A stretch of DNA of 64,000 bases from Pseudoduganella umbonata (GCF_014192225.1 NZ_JACHXS010000001.1:212440-276439); one strand, 5' to 3'. Positions 26,334 through 35,654 are shown, counted from the first letter of the stretch. Numbers and translations are program-made. The notes: generated by a model from the letters alone, not told the origin.

Positions 26334-28715
26334 ATGCAAACGGCAAGGGACAAGATCCGCGAATTGCGCGCCCTGCATGACGACGGGCTGCTGACCGGGG
26401 AGGAATTCGAGCGGCGCAAGAACGCGATACTCGACGCCGAATACACGCCCGGCGGCACCGCGCCGCCGCCGGCCCGGCAGGGTACCGAACTGGGCCTGAT
26501 GGCCGGCCAGGAAATCGGTCCGCAGCACCGCCGCTACCGGCTGGAGCGGCTGCTCGGCATGGGCGGCATGGGCCAGGTGTGGCAGGCCACCGACCTGGCC
26601 ACCCACGCGGAGCTGGGACACAGCGAACAGGTGGCCGTCAAGATCCTGCCGCCGCAGCTGACGCAAAGCCCGGTCCATGCCCGCCTGCTGGTCGAGGAAG
26701 CCACGCAGGCGCGCCGGCTGGCGCACGACAGCATCGTGCGCGTCTATGAATGGGCGCAGGACCCGGCCACGGCCAGCTACTTCATCATCATGGAATGCCT
26801 CGACGGCCAGGACCTGGACGCCTGGCTGGCGAGCCACGGCCCGGTGCCGTTCGGCGAGGTCGAGCGCATCCTGCGGCCCGTCGCCAGCGCGCTGCAATAT
26901 GCGTGGGACCGGCATCGCCTGGTGCACCGCGACCTCAAGCCGGGCAACGTGTTCCTGACCGCGCAGGGCGACATCAAGCTGCTCGATTTCGGCATTGCCG
27001 CCCGCTCGCGCGATGCGACCGCCGGCTTGCCGGAATTGCCGAACGCCGGCACGGCCGTCTATCGCGCGCCGGAAACCGGCACCCAGCAGGCCTTGCCGCT
27101 GCCGCGGCTGGACGTGTACGCCGTCGCCGTCATGGTATACCAGATGCTCGCGGGCACGATGCCGTTCGACGACACGCGCTCGGCCCAGTCGCAGGTCGCA
27201 CCGCCGCCGGGCCTGAACGACGCGCAATGGCGGGTACTGCAGCAGGGCTTCGCGTTCGATCCCGAGCAACGCTTCGACAGCGTGACGGCGCTGCTCGATG
27301 CGTTGCGCCGTGCCGCCGGTCCATCGCCGGAAGAACTGGCGGCGCAGGCGGCCGCGGCGCAGCTTGCGGCGGAACGGCGCGAGCACGAACGGCAGCGCGC
27401 GCAGCTGAAGGAAGCCGAAGAGCGCCTGCATGCCGAGCAGCGCGCGATGGAACAGGCGCGCGCGGCCGGCGCGGAAGAGCAGCGCAGGATGGAGCTCCAG
27501 CGCAAGGCGGAGCTGCAGCGGAACGCGGAACTGGTGGCCCGGCGCCGCGCCGAGGCGCAGGCCGAGGCCGTGAAAAAGCTGAGGGAAGAGCAGGCCCGCC
27601 GTGCGGAAGAGCTGCAACGGGAGAAACAGCGCCGGCTCGAAGCGGATGCGGCCGCACAGGCGCGCAAGGAACAGCTGCGCCAGCAACTGCTGGCGCGGCG
27701 CGAAGCCGATGCGGCCAAGGCGCGCGCCATCGAGGAGGAAAAGCAGCGCAAGGCCGCGCTGTTGAGGGCGCAGGCGGCGTACAAGGCGGAGCAGGAACGC
27801 GCCCGGCGCGACCAGGCGGCCCGCAATGCGGCCGAGCTGGCGGCGCTGATGCCGACCGCGGCCAGCCCGGTGGCCGATGCCAGCGGCGTGCTGCGCGACC
27901 GGTTCCTCGATGGCAGCGCCGTCGGCCCGGACCTGGTGCTGATTCCGACCGGCCGCTTCCAGATGGGCGGCACCGAGCACGAACACGTGGTGGCGCGCAA
28001 GGCCGGCTCGCAACCGTCGTGGCTGGCACGCGAACTGCCAACCCGCTGGGTGGCCATCGAGCGCTCGTTCGCGCTGGGCCGCTACCCGGTCACGGTGGGC
28101 GAGTGGCGCCGCTTCGTGCGCGCCACGGCGTGGGAGTCGAAGCTCGGCATCGACTGGACGCGGCCCGGCTTCGAGCAGGACGACTGGCACCCGGTCGTCA
28201 ACGTCAGCTGGCACGATGCCCAGCAGTACGTGCGCTGGCTGTCGATGATGACCGGCGCGCTGTACCGCCTGCCGAGCGAAGCCGAGTGGGAATATGCCTG
28301 CCGCGCCGGCTCGCGCACGGCGTTTGCGTGCGGCGACGAGATCGGTACCGAATACGCCAATTACGACGGTCACTTCACTTATGGTAACGGGGTGCGCGGC
28401 GAATTCCGCGGCGGCACCAGCAAGGTCGGCAGCTTCCAGCCGAACGGCTGGGGCCTGTACGACATGCATGGCAACGTGTGGGAATGGACGCAGGACGCGG
28501 CGCACGACGATTACAACGGCGCGCCCTGCGACGGCAGCGCCTGGGAAGACACGGGCGAGGGCGGGGGAAGCGGCGGCGACCCGGACCGGCGCATGGTGCG
28601 CGGCGGCGCGTGGCTGTATCCGCCCCGCTATGTGCGGTCGGCGGCGCGGAACGGCTTCTCCGCGCTGTTGTCGAACGACGTGGTGGGGTTCAGGGTGGCA
28701 CGCAGGCTGGGGTAA
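26334..28715 (+). CDS. Ser/Thr protein kinase with SHOCT N-terminus and C-terminal FGE-sulfatase-fold domain
   Basis: A 793-residue protein. Residues 8-35 are a SHOCT motif ('LHDDGLLTGEEFERRK'). The kinase domain (about 68-335) is complete: P-loop 'GMGGMGQVW', Lys103, HRDLKPGN (198-205), DFG at 218-220 and 'YRAPETG'. A long charged coiled coil follows (about 340-500). The C-terminus (535-793) is an FGE/SUMF1 fold ('FQMGG', 'RLPSEAEWEYACRAG', 'YDMHGNVWEWTQD', 'MVRGGAW'). The Cys pair used by true formylglycine-generating enzymes is absent ('SAARNGF'), so the domain is probably a binding module, as in Pkn1-like kinases. No TM. Last gene of the block. Confidence 0.9.
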   Translation: MQTARDKIRELRALHDDGLLTGEEFERRKNAILDAEYTPGGTAPPPARQGTELGLMAGQEIGPQHRRYRLERLLGMGGMGQVWQATDLATHAELGHSEQVAVKILPPQLTQSPVHARLLVEEATQARRLAHDSIVRVYEWAQDPATASYFIIMECLDGQDLDAWLASHGPVPFGEVERILRPVASALQYAWDRHRLVHRDLKPGNVFLTAQGDIKLLDFGIAARSRDATAGLPELPNAGTAVYRAPETGTQQALPLPRLDVYAVAVMVYQMLAGTMPFDDTRSAQSQVAPPPGLNDAQWRVLQQGFAFDPEQRFDSVTALLDALRRAAGPSPEELAAQAAAAQLAAERREHERQRAQLKEAEERLHAEQRAMEQARAAGAEEQRRMELQRKAELQRNAELVARRRAEAQAEAVKKLREEQARRAEELQREKQRRLEADAAAQARKEQLRQQLLARREADAAKARAIEEEKQRKAALLRAQAAYKAEQERARRDQAARNAAELAALMPTAASPVADASGVLRDRFLDGSAVGPDLVLIPTGRFQMGGTEHEHVVARKAGSQPSWLARELPTRWVAIERSFALGRYPVTVGEWRRFVRATAWESKLGIDWTRPGFEQDDWHPVVNVSWHDAQQYVRWLSMMTGALYRLPSEAEWEYACRAGSRTAFACGDEIGTEYANYDGHFTYGNGVRGEFRGGTSKVGSFQPNGWGLYDMHGNVWEWTQDAAHDDYNGAPCDGSAWEDTGEGGGSGGDPDRRMVRGGAWLYPPRYVRSAARNGFSALLSNDVVGFRVARRLG

Positions 28716-28858
28716 TGCGGGACGGCGATATTCATGGGACATGAATCGCGACATGCTGTTCCCCATTCCGGGAGTAGGCATGGCACGCGGATCGGCTTAT
28801 AGTGCACTACCAGTCCACTATCATTCGAATAAGTTTGACTACCGTTCAAGGAACCCCG

Positions 28859-29269
28859 ATGCCCATCACCGTACGCCGCGACTCCACCCAACCGATGCGC
28901 CACATCGTCCATGTGCGCAACCACCTGGTCCCGGCGGACGTCTCGCCGGAAGAAGGCGGCGCGGATGCCGGCCCGTCGCCGCACGACCTGTACGACGCGG
29001 CCCTGTCGTCCTGCAAGGCGCTGACGGTGCTGTGGTACGCGAAGCGCAAGAACATCCCCGTCGACGATATCCAGGTCACCACCACGCGCGACGACAGCGA
29101 CGAACGCGATAAAGGCGGCAAGGGCGTGTACCGCCTGGTCGTCACGCTGCACCTGGCCGGCGACCTGACCGAGACGCAGCGCGCCGAGCTGCTGTCCGTG
29201 GCCGAGAAGTGCCCGGTGCACAAGCTGATGACGGCCGTGACCACCGAAGTAACCACCACGCTGGGGTAA
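28859..29269 (+). CDS. OsmC/Ohr-family peroxidase-like protein
   Basis: A 136-residue OsmC-fold protein. The two conserved cysteines are in 'AALSSCKALTVLWY' and 'AEKCPVHKLMT', as in thiol-dependent peroxidases that reduce organic hydroperoxides. The start at 28859 is preceded by 'CAAGGAACCCC'. The pirin gene begins 4 bp downstream, so the pair is an operon; OsmC-pirin pairs are common in proteobacteria and suggest a stress role. Confidence 0.9.
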   Translation: MPITVRRDSTQPMRHIVHVRNHLVPADVSPEEGGADAGPSPHDLYDAALSSCKALTVLWYAKRKNIPVDDIQVTTTRDDSDERDKGGKGVYRLVVTLHLAGDLTETQRAELLSVAEKCPVHKLMTAVTTEVTTTLG

Positions 29270-29273
29270 TCGC

Positions 29274-30170
29274 ATGAACATCGCGCATCTGATCAAGGGC
29301 CACGACAAGGACCTGGGCGGCGGCTTCATCGTGCGCCGCTACCTGCCTTCGGTCATCAAGCAGGCCGTCGGCCCGTTCATCTTCTTCGATCACTTCGGCC
29401 CGATCGACGTGCCGCTCGACGCCAACCACGACGTGCGCCCGCACCCGCACATCGGGCTGGCCACCGTCACGTACCTGTTCGAAGGCGCGATGGACCACCG
29501 CGACAGCATCGGCACGTACCAGCGCATCGAGCCCGGCGCGATCAACTGGATGACGGCCGGCCGCGGCATCGTCCATTCCGAGCGGGCGCCGCTCGACCTG
29601 AAAGGCCACCCGCACCGGATGCACGGCCTGCAGCTGTGGGCGGCGCTGCCGAAGGCGAACGAGGAAGACGAGCCGAATTTCTCGCACACACCGGCCTCCA
29701 GCATCCCCGAACTCACCGTCGATAACGCCACCGTGCGCGTGCTGATCGGCTCGGCGTTCGGCTGCACGTCGCCGGTGCCGACCTACATGGAAACGCTGTA
29801 CCTGGACGTGGTGCTGGAGCAGGGCGCCGAACTGGTGCTGCATGCCTTGCCTGCCGAAGCGGCCATCTATCCGGTAACCGGCGCCGTGGAAGTCGACGGC
29901 ATCGCCGTCGCCGCGAGCGCGATGGCGCTGCTCGACACGTCCACCGCGCCGCGCGTGACGGCTACCGCCGCGGGTACGCGCTTCGTCGTCATCGGCGGTG
30001 CGCCGCTGGACGGGCAGCGCTTCATGTTCTGGAATTTCGTGTCGTCGTCGAAGGAGCGGCTGGCGCAGGCGGCCGAGGACTGGGAAGCGGAGCGCTTCCC
30101 GCAGGTGCCCGGCGAGACCGAGCGCATTCCGTTGCCGAACCGGCCGAAGCCGCAGGGCACGTATCTTTGA
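29274..30170 (+). CDS. Pirin-family bicupin protein
   Basis: A 298-residue pirin. The metal-binding N-terminal cupin has 'PHPHIGLATVTYLFEG' and 'RGIVHSE', giving the usual His/His/His/Glu set. The second cupin ('LVLHALPAEAAIYPVTGAV') lacks it. Pirins are non-haem iron proteins; some degrade quercetin, others regulate metabolism. It lies 4 bp after the OsmC gene and 37 bp before the YdhR-like gene. Confidence 0.92.
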   Translation: MNIAHLIKGHDKDLGGGFIVRRYLPSVIKQAVGPFIFFDHFGPIDVPLDANHDVRPHPHIGLATVTYLFEGAMDHRDSIGTYQRIEPGAINWMTAGRGIVHSERAPLDLKGHPHRMHGLQLWAALPKANEEDEPNFSHTPASSIPELTVDNATVRVLIGSAFGCTSPVPTYMETLYLDVVLEQGAELVLHALPAEAAIYPVTGAVEVDGIAVAASAMALLDTSTAPRVTATAAGTRFVVIGGAPLDGQRFMFWNFVSSSKERLAQAAEDWEAERFPQVPGETERIPLPNRPKPQGTYL

Positions 30171-30207
30171 AGGGCAACTGACGTTCCAACCCGCCACAGG
30201 AGGCCGC

Positions 30208-30525
30208 ATGATCATCACCATCACCGCTTTCAAGTTGCCGCAACCGATCGCCGCCGAGGAAGCCCGCCGTATCTATCTCAGTACCGCGCCCACGTACCAG
30301 GGCGTGCCGGGCCTGCTCAGGAAGCACTACGTGCTGTCGGAAGACGGCGTCACGGCCGGTGGCGTGTACCTGTGGAATTCGCGGGCGGAAGCCGAGGCGC
30401 TGTACACCGAGGCATGGCACGCCTTCGTCGCCGACAAATACGGCGTCGAGCCCACCGTGATCTTTTTCGACAGCCCGGTGACCGTCGACAACATGGCGCA
30501 GCAGATCGTGGCGGACGAGTTGTAA
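30208..30525 (+). CDS. Putative YdhR-like small monooxygenase
   Basis: A 105-residue ferredoxin-like-fold protein of the YdhR / antibiotic-biosynthesis-monooxygenase type ('YLSTAPTYQGVPGLLRKHYV', 'GGVYLWNSRAEAEALYTE'). Strong ribosome-binding site 'ACAGGAGGCCGC'. It follows the pirin gene and is probably in the same operon. Substrate unknown. Confidence 0.75.
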   Translation: MIITITAFKLPQPIAAEEARRIYLSTAPTYQGVPGLLRKHYVLSEDGVTAGGVYLWNSRAEAEALYTEAWHAFVADKYGVEPTVIFFDSPVTVDNMAQQIVADEL

Positions 30526-30572
30526 TCCAGCGCCATGGACGGGCAATAAAGCCGGAGGCAAAGCAACCGGAT

Positions 30573-30610
30573 CGCCTGTCGCTTACAGGATGTGACACGG
30601 GCGACAGGCG
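30573..30610. repeat. 10-bp inverted repeat between genes
   Basis: cgcctgtcgc (30573-30582) and gcgacaggcg (30601-30610) are perfect reverse complements with an 18-base loop, 48 bp after the YdhR-like stop. No T-run follows, so a Rho-independent terminator is doubtful; it may pause transcription or protect mRNA ends. Confidence 0.45.
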
Positions 30611-30732
30611 GGTGCCGGAGCGTCCGGGATCGGCCAACAGCAGACAACGGCGAGCGCAGCATGCCTGCCGCGTCCAGGCTCGCCTTCGATTTCGTTGTCA
30701 AACCCATCGACACACCGGTGTAGTACCGTTCT

Positions 30733-30918
30733 CTACCGCTTCAGCATGTCCAGGATTTGCGCAGTCGTGCGCACCCGTCCAATGACGGGAAAGATGGCTT
30801 CGGTGGCAAACCGGTGCATCTCCGCACTCACGCTGGACATGGCATCTTCGGCGAAGACCACTTTATAGCCGTGGTCGAAGGCGATGCGTGCCGTGGACTC
30901 CACACCGGAATTCGTGAC
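30733..30918 (-). pseudogene. 3' remnant of an isochorismatase-family hydrolase gene
   Basis: The minus strand codes for 'VTNSGVESTARIAFDHGYKV' followed by 'VFAEDAMSSVSAEMHRF' and 'FPVIGRVRTTAQILDML', then TAG. This is the C-terminal third of an isochorismatase-like cysteine hydrolase. The catalytic-Cys position (TNxCVEST) reads Gly. Upstream of 30918 the frame runs into rubredoxin-reductase-like sequence and a TGA, so the 5' two thirds have been deleted. It sits at the end of the decayed rubredoxin operon. Confidence 0.75.
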
Positions 30919-31354
30919 GCGCGGCCAGGGCAGGCTCGGTCATGCCGCATCCACGGACGAAGCCATCTTCGTCGAGGAAGCGCGCGACGACACGCCCGTC
31001 CTCACCCGGCCATCCCAGCTGCCTGCGGTATCACGCGGGGACGGGTACAACGCCATCTTGCAGGCTGCCGTCCGCCAGCTCGAGCATGAAGCCATCCGCC
31101 TCGCGCATACACCTGACCCGGGTGTGGGTGAGCAAGCGCGCGCCCAGCGTCGATGCCATCTGCCCGGCTGTCGCGCTCACCAGCTGTGCCGCCTCTTTCC
31201 CGAGCGCCAGGGCGTTGGACAGCATCGGCTTGGCGTAGGCATCTCCGCTGTCTCCTGTCACGAACAGCAGCGGAGTGGATTTGTCGAGCTTGCGGAGCTC
31301 GCGGCCCAGGGCATAGGCCGCCATGCCCGCGCCGACGATGACGATCGGCGCCAT
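30905..31354 (-). pseudogene. Rubredoxin:NAD+ reductase gene with a large internal deletion
   Basis: From the ATG at 31354, 107 codons match the N-terminus of FAD-dependent rubredoxin reductase ('MAPIVIVGAGMAAYALGREL', 'AYAKPMLSNALALGKEAAQL') and then stop at TGA 31031-31033. Beyond it, in another frame (31006 down to about 30905), 'EDGRVVARFLDEDGFVRG' looks like the C-terminus of the same family. About two thirds of the middle, including the NAD-binding domain, are missing. The remainder runs directly into an isochorismatase fragment. The start is 1 bp after the rubredoxin stop, as in intact rubA-rubB operons. Confidence 0.75.
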
Positions 31355-31355
31355 C

Positions 31356-31520
31356 CTATTTCTCGACCATCTCGAAATCGTCTTTGGCCATGCCGCACCC
31401 GGGACAGGCCCAGTTGTCCGGCACCGCATCCCATGGGGTGCCGGGTGCGATGCCTTCGCGCGGAAGCCCGGCCGCTTCGTCGCAGACGAAGCCGCAGACG
31501 GCGCATTGCCAGGTCTTCAT
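31356..31520 (-). CDS. Rubredoxin
   Basis: A 54-residue iron-only electron carrier. The two knuckles that hold the Fe(Cys)4 centre are 'WQCAVCG' and 'WACPGCG', and the family segment '[17 protein letters not shown]' lies between. One extra Cys replaces the usual aromatic residue in 'GFVCDEAAG'. The ATG overlaps the stop of the M24 gene (ATGA) and the stop is 1 bp before the rubredoxin-reductase remnant. Its natural reductase is broken here, so it either uses another reductase or is on the way to loss. Confidence 0.92.
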   Translation of the reverse strand: MKTWQCAVCGFVCDEAAGLPREGIAPGTPWDAVPDNWACPGCGMAKDDFEMVEK

Positions 31521-32203
31521 GCGCCATCTCTCGCATAGAAGGTGTCGTCGAGCAGCATGTCCTCGAAGAATGCGCCGAAGCGGCCTTGTGGATCGGTGAG
31601 GTGGATCTCGAGGATCCAGCGCATGCTCGAGGGATGGGACGCATAATCGGCCAGGGCACCGGTATGCATGGCGGCATGCGGGAAATCCGATACGCGATGA
31701 CCGGGCAGGTCGAGATTGAGTTCCCAGCCCATCTCCGTCGCGCGTCGCGTGGCGTAGTCATACAGTTCCTGGCCGGTGCACTTGCGATCGCGCCACATCG
31801 CGCGCGCGTCATGGAACAGACGCTCGGCATCCGCCGCGCAGCGGGCGTATTCGGGCGCATGGCCGACAACGAAGGCGGCGCCGCCGTCGCCTTCCCAGTC
31901 CTCGACCCGGGGCGCGATGTCGATGAAGAAGATGTCGTTCTCCCCGAGGATGACGCCCGGTTCGGACGCCTGCTTCATCGGCTTCATCGTGTTCTTCCCA
32001 AACCGCACGCGGGTCGGGTGCCAGCTCAGGGCGTGCCCCCGGGAGGCAATCACGTCCTTGGCCATCGCGACCGCATCTTCCTCGACCATGCCGGGCCGGA
32101 CGCGGGCGGCGATCGCTGCAATCGCCTTGCGTGTCTCCGCTCGCGCCAGCAGCATGCCATCCACTGAAAATGCCGGTCCAACGCTCTCTGCCGTGTTGCT
32201 CAT
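31517..32203 (-). CDS. M24-family metallopeptidase (aminopeptidase P-like)
   Basis: A 228-residue pita-bread-fold protein. Metal ligands can be placed in '[15 protein letters not shown]' (two Asp), '[11 protein letters not shown]' (His), 'RWILEIHL' (Glu) and '[10 protein letters not shown]' (Glu). It lacks the N-terminal domain of PepP, so it is a short M24C-like form. The start at 32203 follows 'AAAGGAATACTC'. It overlaps the rubredoxin gene by 4 bp and heads the operon; some rubredoxin loci carry such a gene. Confidence 0.8.
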   Translation of the reverse strand: MSNTAESVGPAFSVDGMLLARAETRKAIAAIAARVRPGMVEEDAVAMAKDVIASRGHALSWHPTRVRFGKNTMKPMKQASEPGVILGENDIFFIDIAPRVEDWEGDGGAAFVVGHAPEYARCAADAERLFHDARAMWRDRKCTGQELYDYATRRATEMGWELNLDLPGHRVSDFPHAAMHTGALADYASHPSSMRWILEIHLTDPQGRFGAFFEDMLLDDTFYARDGA

Positions 32204-32401
32204 GAGTATTCCTTTCTGTTCACAGCGGGAAAATTCCCGTAACGCCATTGTGCGTAGCTACGGCGTCGAACTGGGGGCGAGCAGACGTCAAAGTCGGCCA
32301 AGCTGGGTGGATATCCTGCCATTCACCCATGCGTGGCCTGCAGCGATGCCTGGAGAAGCGGACGTCCAGTTATAGTGCTGGCTTCCTGTCAGGAGTCCAG
32401 C

Positions 32402-33385
32402 GTGCCCACCGTCGCCATCCTTGCCTTTCCCGCTATGCAGAGCCTGGACATTACCGGCCCCATGGACGTTTTCGCCGAAGCCAACCGCTTCCTCGAACCG
32501 GTCCGGCATTACCGGCTTTCCGTCCTCGGCACCGGTCCCGGCCCGGTGCGGTGTTCCAACGGCCTGACGGTGCAGCCCGATCTTCCCTATGAGGGATGCG
32601 AGGAGGCGTTCGACCTGCTGGTCGTTCCGGGTGGCCCGGCCGTGCCATCGCTGCCGCGCGACAATGGCTTGAGCCGCTGGCTCCAGGCAGCGGGCCGGCG
32701 GTGCAGGCGGGTCGCCTCGGTATGTAACGGTGCATTTCTCCTGGCGCATGCCGGTCTGCTGGATGGACTTCGCGTCACCACGCATTGGAACGATGCGTCG
32801 AAGCTGGCGGCACGTTTCCCGAAAGTCGATGTCAACGCGGATCGAATTTTCCTGCGCCAGGGGAATATTTATACGTCGGCGGGCGTCACGGCAGGTATTG
32901 ACCTGGCTTTGCACCTGGTATTCGAGGACCACGGACCGGAAGTGTCGCTGAACGTGGCGAAAAGGCTGGTCGTCTTCAGCCAGCGCAACGGTGGGCAGTC
33001 GCAGTTCAGCCCGTATCTGACACCCTATTCGGCGAACGCGTCGGTTGTGGACACCGTGCGAGATCATGTGCGGCGGCATATCGACCATGACTTGACGGTG
33101 GACTGCCTGGCGAAACATGCGGCAATGAGCACCCGGAACTTCGCACGCGTGTTCGCGAAGGAGGCCGGTATCACGCCCGCCGAGTTCGTGGAGCGTTGCC
33201 GGATCGACGCGGCAAAAGTCCTGCTGGAGACCGAAACGCTACCCTTGAAGACAATCGCGCACCGCTGCGGCTTCAGTACCGCCATGCGCATGCGCATGGC
33301 GTTCACGAGGCATCTCGGCGTCACGGCCCAGCAATACCGGCAGAACTTCGGTGCTTTCGCCAAGGGTTCCGGAGCGGTCGCTTGA
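32402..33385 (+). CDS. GlxA-type AraC regulator with DJ-1/PfpI domain
   Basis: A 327-residue regulator with an N-terminal DJ-1/PfpI-like domain ('ILAFPAMQSLDITGPMDVF', 'LLVVPGG', nucleophile-position Cys in 'ASVCNGAFLLA') and a C-terminal pair of AraC HTHs ('CLAKHAAMSTRNFARVFAKE', 'IAHRCGFSTAMRMRMAF'). The start is GTG 32402, after 'CAGGAGTCCAGC'; the upstream ATG frame has no ribosome-binding site. It lies next to the divergent M24 gene and to a convergent exporter gene. Confidence 0.9.
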   Translation: MPTVAILAFPAMQSLDITGPMDVFAEANRFLEPVRHYRLSVLGTGPGPVRCSNGLTVQPDLPYEGCEEAFDLLVVPGGPAVPSLPRDNGLSRWLQAAGRRCRRVASVCNGAFLLAHAGLLDGLRVTTHWNDASKLAARFPKVDVNADRIFLRQGNIYTSAGVTAGIDLALHLVFEDHGPEVSLNVAKRLVVFSQRNGGQSQFSPYLTPYSANASVVDTVRDHVRRHIDHDLTVDCLAKHAAMSTRNFARVFAKEAGITPAEFVERCRIDAAKVLLETETLPLKTIAHRCGFSTAMRMRMAFTRHLGVTAQQYRQNFGAFAKGSGAVA

Positions 33386-33415
33386 TGTCGGGCGTGCCGT
33401 TGAAAGAAAGGTGAA

Positions 33416-34885
33416 CTAAGCGCCGGACACCCGGCCCTGGGTGGAAACCGCGGTGGCGCGGCGCGCCAGCGTCATGCCCAGCAGCACCCCGGCGCCGAGA
33501 CAGAAGGCGATGCACAAGGCGGAAACCACGAAAGCATGCGAGATCGCCGCCGGGTCATCCCGGCCACCGAGGACGGTGTGGAAGATCCCGCCGATCAGGG
33601 CCACGCTGAGCGCGGTGCTCGCCTGCAAGGTCGAGCTGGCGATGCCCGCGATCATGCCGGAATAGGCGGGCGCCATGCGGCCCGTGATCATTTTCATCAG
33701 CGTCGGCAAGCCGAGCCCTTGTCCGAAGCCGATGAAGAACAGCAGGACGGCGAGCGGGGTGGATGCCGGCGCCATGCTGTCCGGCGTCGCGGAGATCAGC
33801 CATGCCAGGCCGAGGAAGCCGGCGGTTTCCAGTCCCATCCCGATCGGATTGACCCACTCGCCGAGGTGCCGGCGGAAATATGGCGTGGACAGGGGCCCCA
33901 GCAGGAAGCCGGCGCCGAAAGGCAGGAAGACCAGGCCGGCATCCAGGGCGCTGAAGTGCAGGGCGTTCTGCAGATAGACAGAGAACAGCAGGAAGAAGGA
34001 AGCGACCGAATAGAAAGACAGGGCGATCAGGAGAGCGCGGCCAAGGCCCGGCGCACGCAGGGCCGCGGGATCGACGAGGGGTGTCCCGCCGGCCTGCGCG
34101 AGCCGGCTTTCGTAGCGCCAGAAGAACCGGGCCAGCAGGGGCGCCGCGGCCAGCGACAGCCAGGACCACCACGGCCATCCGGCCTCGCGGCCTTCGATCA
34201 GCGGCACGATCAGCAGCGCCAGCGTCAGCATCGACAAGAGCATGCCGCCCGGGTCCAGCTTGTTCCACCCTTGCCTGCCCGACCCCTGCTCACCCGTCCG
34301 CTTCAGCAGAGGGATGCCAAACAGGACTACCAGGATGGCCACCGGCAGGTTGACCAGGAAGACCGCGCGCCATCCCATGCCGAACAGGTCCAGCGCGATC
34401 AGGACGCCGCCCAGCGCCTGCCCGATGACCGAGGCCAGGCCGAACACCGCGCCGTACAGGCCGAGTGCCAGGGGCTTTTCGGCTTCCGGGAAGATCGCCT
34501 GGACGGAGGCGAGCGCCTGCGGCGCCATGACCGCGGCGGTGATGCCCTGCAGGGCGCGCCCGGCGATCAGGGCCCAGGGCGACCAGGCGACACCGCACAG
34601 CAGCGAGGCGGCGGTGAAGCCGATCAGTCCGAGGAAGAATACCCGGCTGCGGCCGAACAGGTCGCCCAGGCGTCCGCCGGTAATCAGGGTCACCGCATAC
34701 AGCGCGGCGTACGAGGAAATGACCATCTGCTCGGCCGACGATGAGGTGCCGAGGTCGCCCTGGATCGACGGCAGCGCCACGTTGACGATGAAGAAGTCGA
34801 GCGGCGGCAGGAAGGAGCCGACCAGCAGGACGGCGAACATCCCCCAGCGGCGCGGCTCGGGTGGAGCGGGATTATTCTGCGACAT
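33416..34885 (-). CDS. DHA2-family MFS drug-exporter-like protein
   Basis: A 489-residue protein with about 14 TM segments, typical of DHA2 drug:proton antiporters (EmrB/QacA group). 'GGRLGDLFGRSRVFFLG' is motif A, and 'GRALQGITAAVMAPQAL' is the TM4 signature. ATG 34885 follows 'GTGAGGAACAC'; an in-frame upstream ATG at 34906 is less likely. The SDR gene ends 22 bp before this start, so the two are probably co-transcribed under the divergent LysR regulator. Substrate unknown. Confidence 0.9.
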   Translation of the reverse strand: MSQNNPAPPEPRRWGMFAVLLVGSFLPPLDFFIVNVALPSIQGDLGTSSSAEQMVISSYAALYAVTLITGGRLGDLFGRSRVFFLGLIGFTAASLLCGVAWSPWALIAGRALQGITAAVMAPQALASVQAIFPEAEKPLALGLYGAVFGLASVIGQALGGVLIALDLFGMGWRAVFLVNLPVAILVVLFGIPLLKRTGEQGSGRQGWNKLDPGGMLLSMLTLALLIVPLIEGREAGWPWWSWLSLAAAPLLARFFWRYESRLAQAGGTPLVDPAALRAPGLGRALLIALSFYSVASFFLLFSVYLQNALHFSALDAGLVFLPFGAGFLLGPLSTPYFRRHLGEWVNPIGMGLETAGFLGLAWLISATPDSMAPASTPLAVLLFFIGFGQGLGLPTLMKMITGRMAPAYSGMIAGIASSTLQASTALSVALIGGIFHTVLGGRDDPAAISHAFVVSALCIAFCLGAGVLLGMTLARRATAVSTQGRVSGA

Positions 34886-34907
34886 GTGTTCCTCACAAAA
34901 GGACATC

Positions 34908-35654
34908 TCAGCGCATGCCGCCCGAACCCAGGATGATCTCGCCAGTCACCCAGCCGGCATCTTCGGACGCGAGATAGGAAACGATCGGCGCGATGTCCTG
35001 CACCTGGCCAATGCGTCCGAGCGGCGTCAGGCTCTCGTACCAGCCCTGGAAATCGGAGCCTATCGCGCCGGCGGCGTGGGTGCCTTCGGTTTCAACCATG
35101 CCGGGGTTCACGGCATTGACTCGGATGCCTCGCGGGCCGAGTTCGCGCGCGAGCACACCGGTGATGGCATCGATCGCGCCCTTGGTACCGGTGTAGATCG
35201 CACTCCCTGCCGGAAGAACGCGTGTCACATTGGAACCGATGTTGATGATGCTGCTGCCCTTGCCCAGGTGCGGCGCGGCTGCGCGGATGACCAGCAGCGG
35301 ACCCAGGACGTTGATGTCGAACTGCCTGCGATAGAGCTCTTCGGTAGTGTCTTCGACCTTGGCCAGCTGGTAGATGCCGGCGTTGTTCACCACGATGTCC
35401 AGGCGCCCGAAGTGATCGATTGCCGCCCTGACCAGCGATTCGGCCTCTGCCTGCCTGGTGACGTCGGCGCCCACCGCCACCGCGGTCCCGCCAGCGGCTT
35501 CGATGTCGGCGACCACCTTGTCGGCACCGCTCTTGCTCGAGGCGTAATTGACGACGACCTTCGCGCCGTCGGCCGCGAGCTGGCGCGCAATGCCCGCGCC
35601 GATACCTTTGGAAGCACCGGTCACGACGGCGACTTTGTCTTTCAGCTTGTTCAT
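34908..35654 (-). CDS. SDR-family oxidoreductase
   Basis: A 248-residue classical short-chain dehydrogenase. NAD(P) motif 'TGASKGIGAGIA', 'NNAG' motif, Ser in 'INIGSNVT' and 'YTGTK' (YxxxK) are intact, and 'LGSGGMR' ends it. It resembles 3-oxoacyl-ACP reductase/glucose dehydrogenase types; the substrate is unknown. Divergent from a LysR gene at 35785 that probably controls it and the downstream exporter. Confidence 0.9.
   Translation of the reverse strand: MNKLKDKVAVVTGASKGIGAGIARQLAADGAKVVVNYASSKSGADKVVADIEAAGGTAVAVGADVTRQAEAESLVRAAIDHFGRLDIVVNNAGIYQLAKVEDTTEELYRRQFDINVLGPLLVIRAAAPHLGKGSSIINIGSNVTRVLPAGSAIYTGTKGAIDAITGVLARELGPRGIRVNAVNPGMVETEGTHAAGAIGSDFQGWYESLTPLGRIGQVQDIAPIVSYLASEDAGWVTGEIILGSGGMR

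Noticed and set aside
27937..28715. FGE-fold domain as a sulfatase-activating enzyme
   Set aside because: The catalytic Cys positions are not Cys, and no sulfatase gene is near.
30884..32167. 427-residue plus-strand frame
   Set aside because: It runs antisense to rubredoxin and M24 genes that have clear family motifs; composition is shadow-like.
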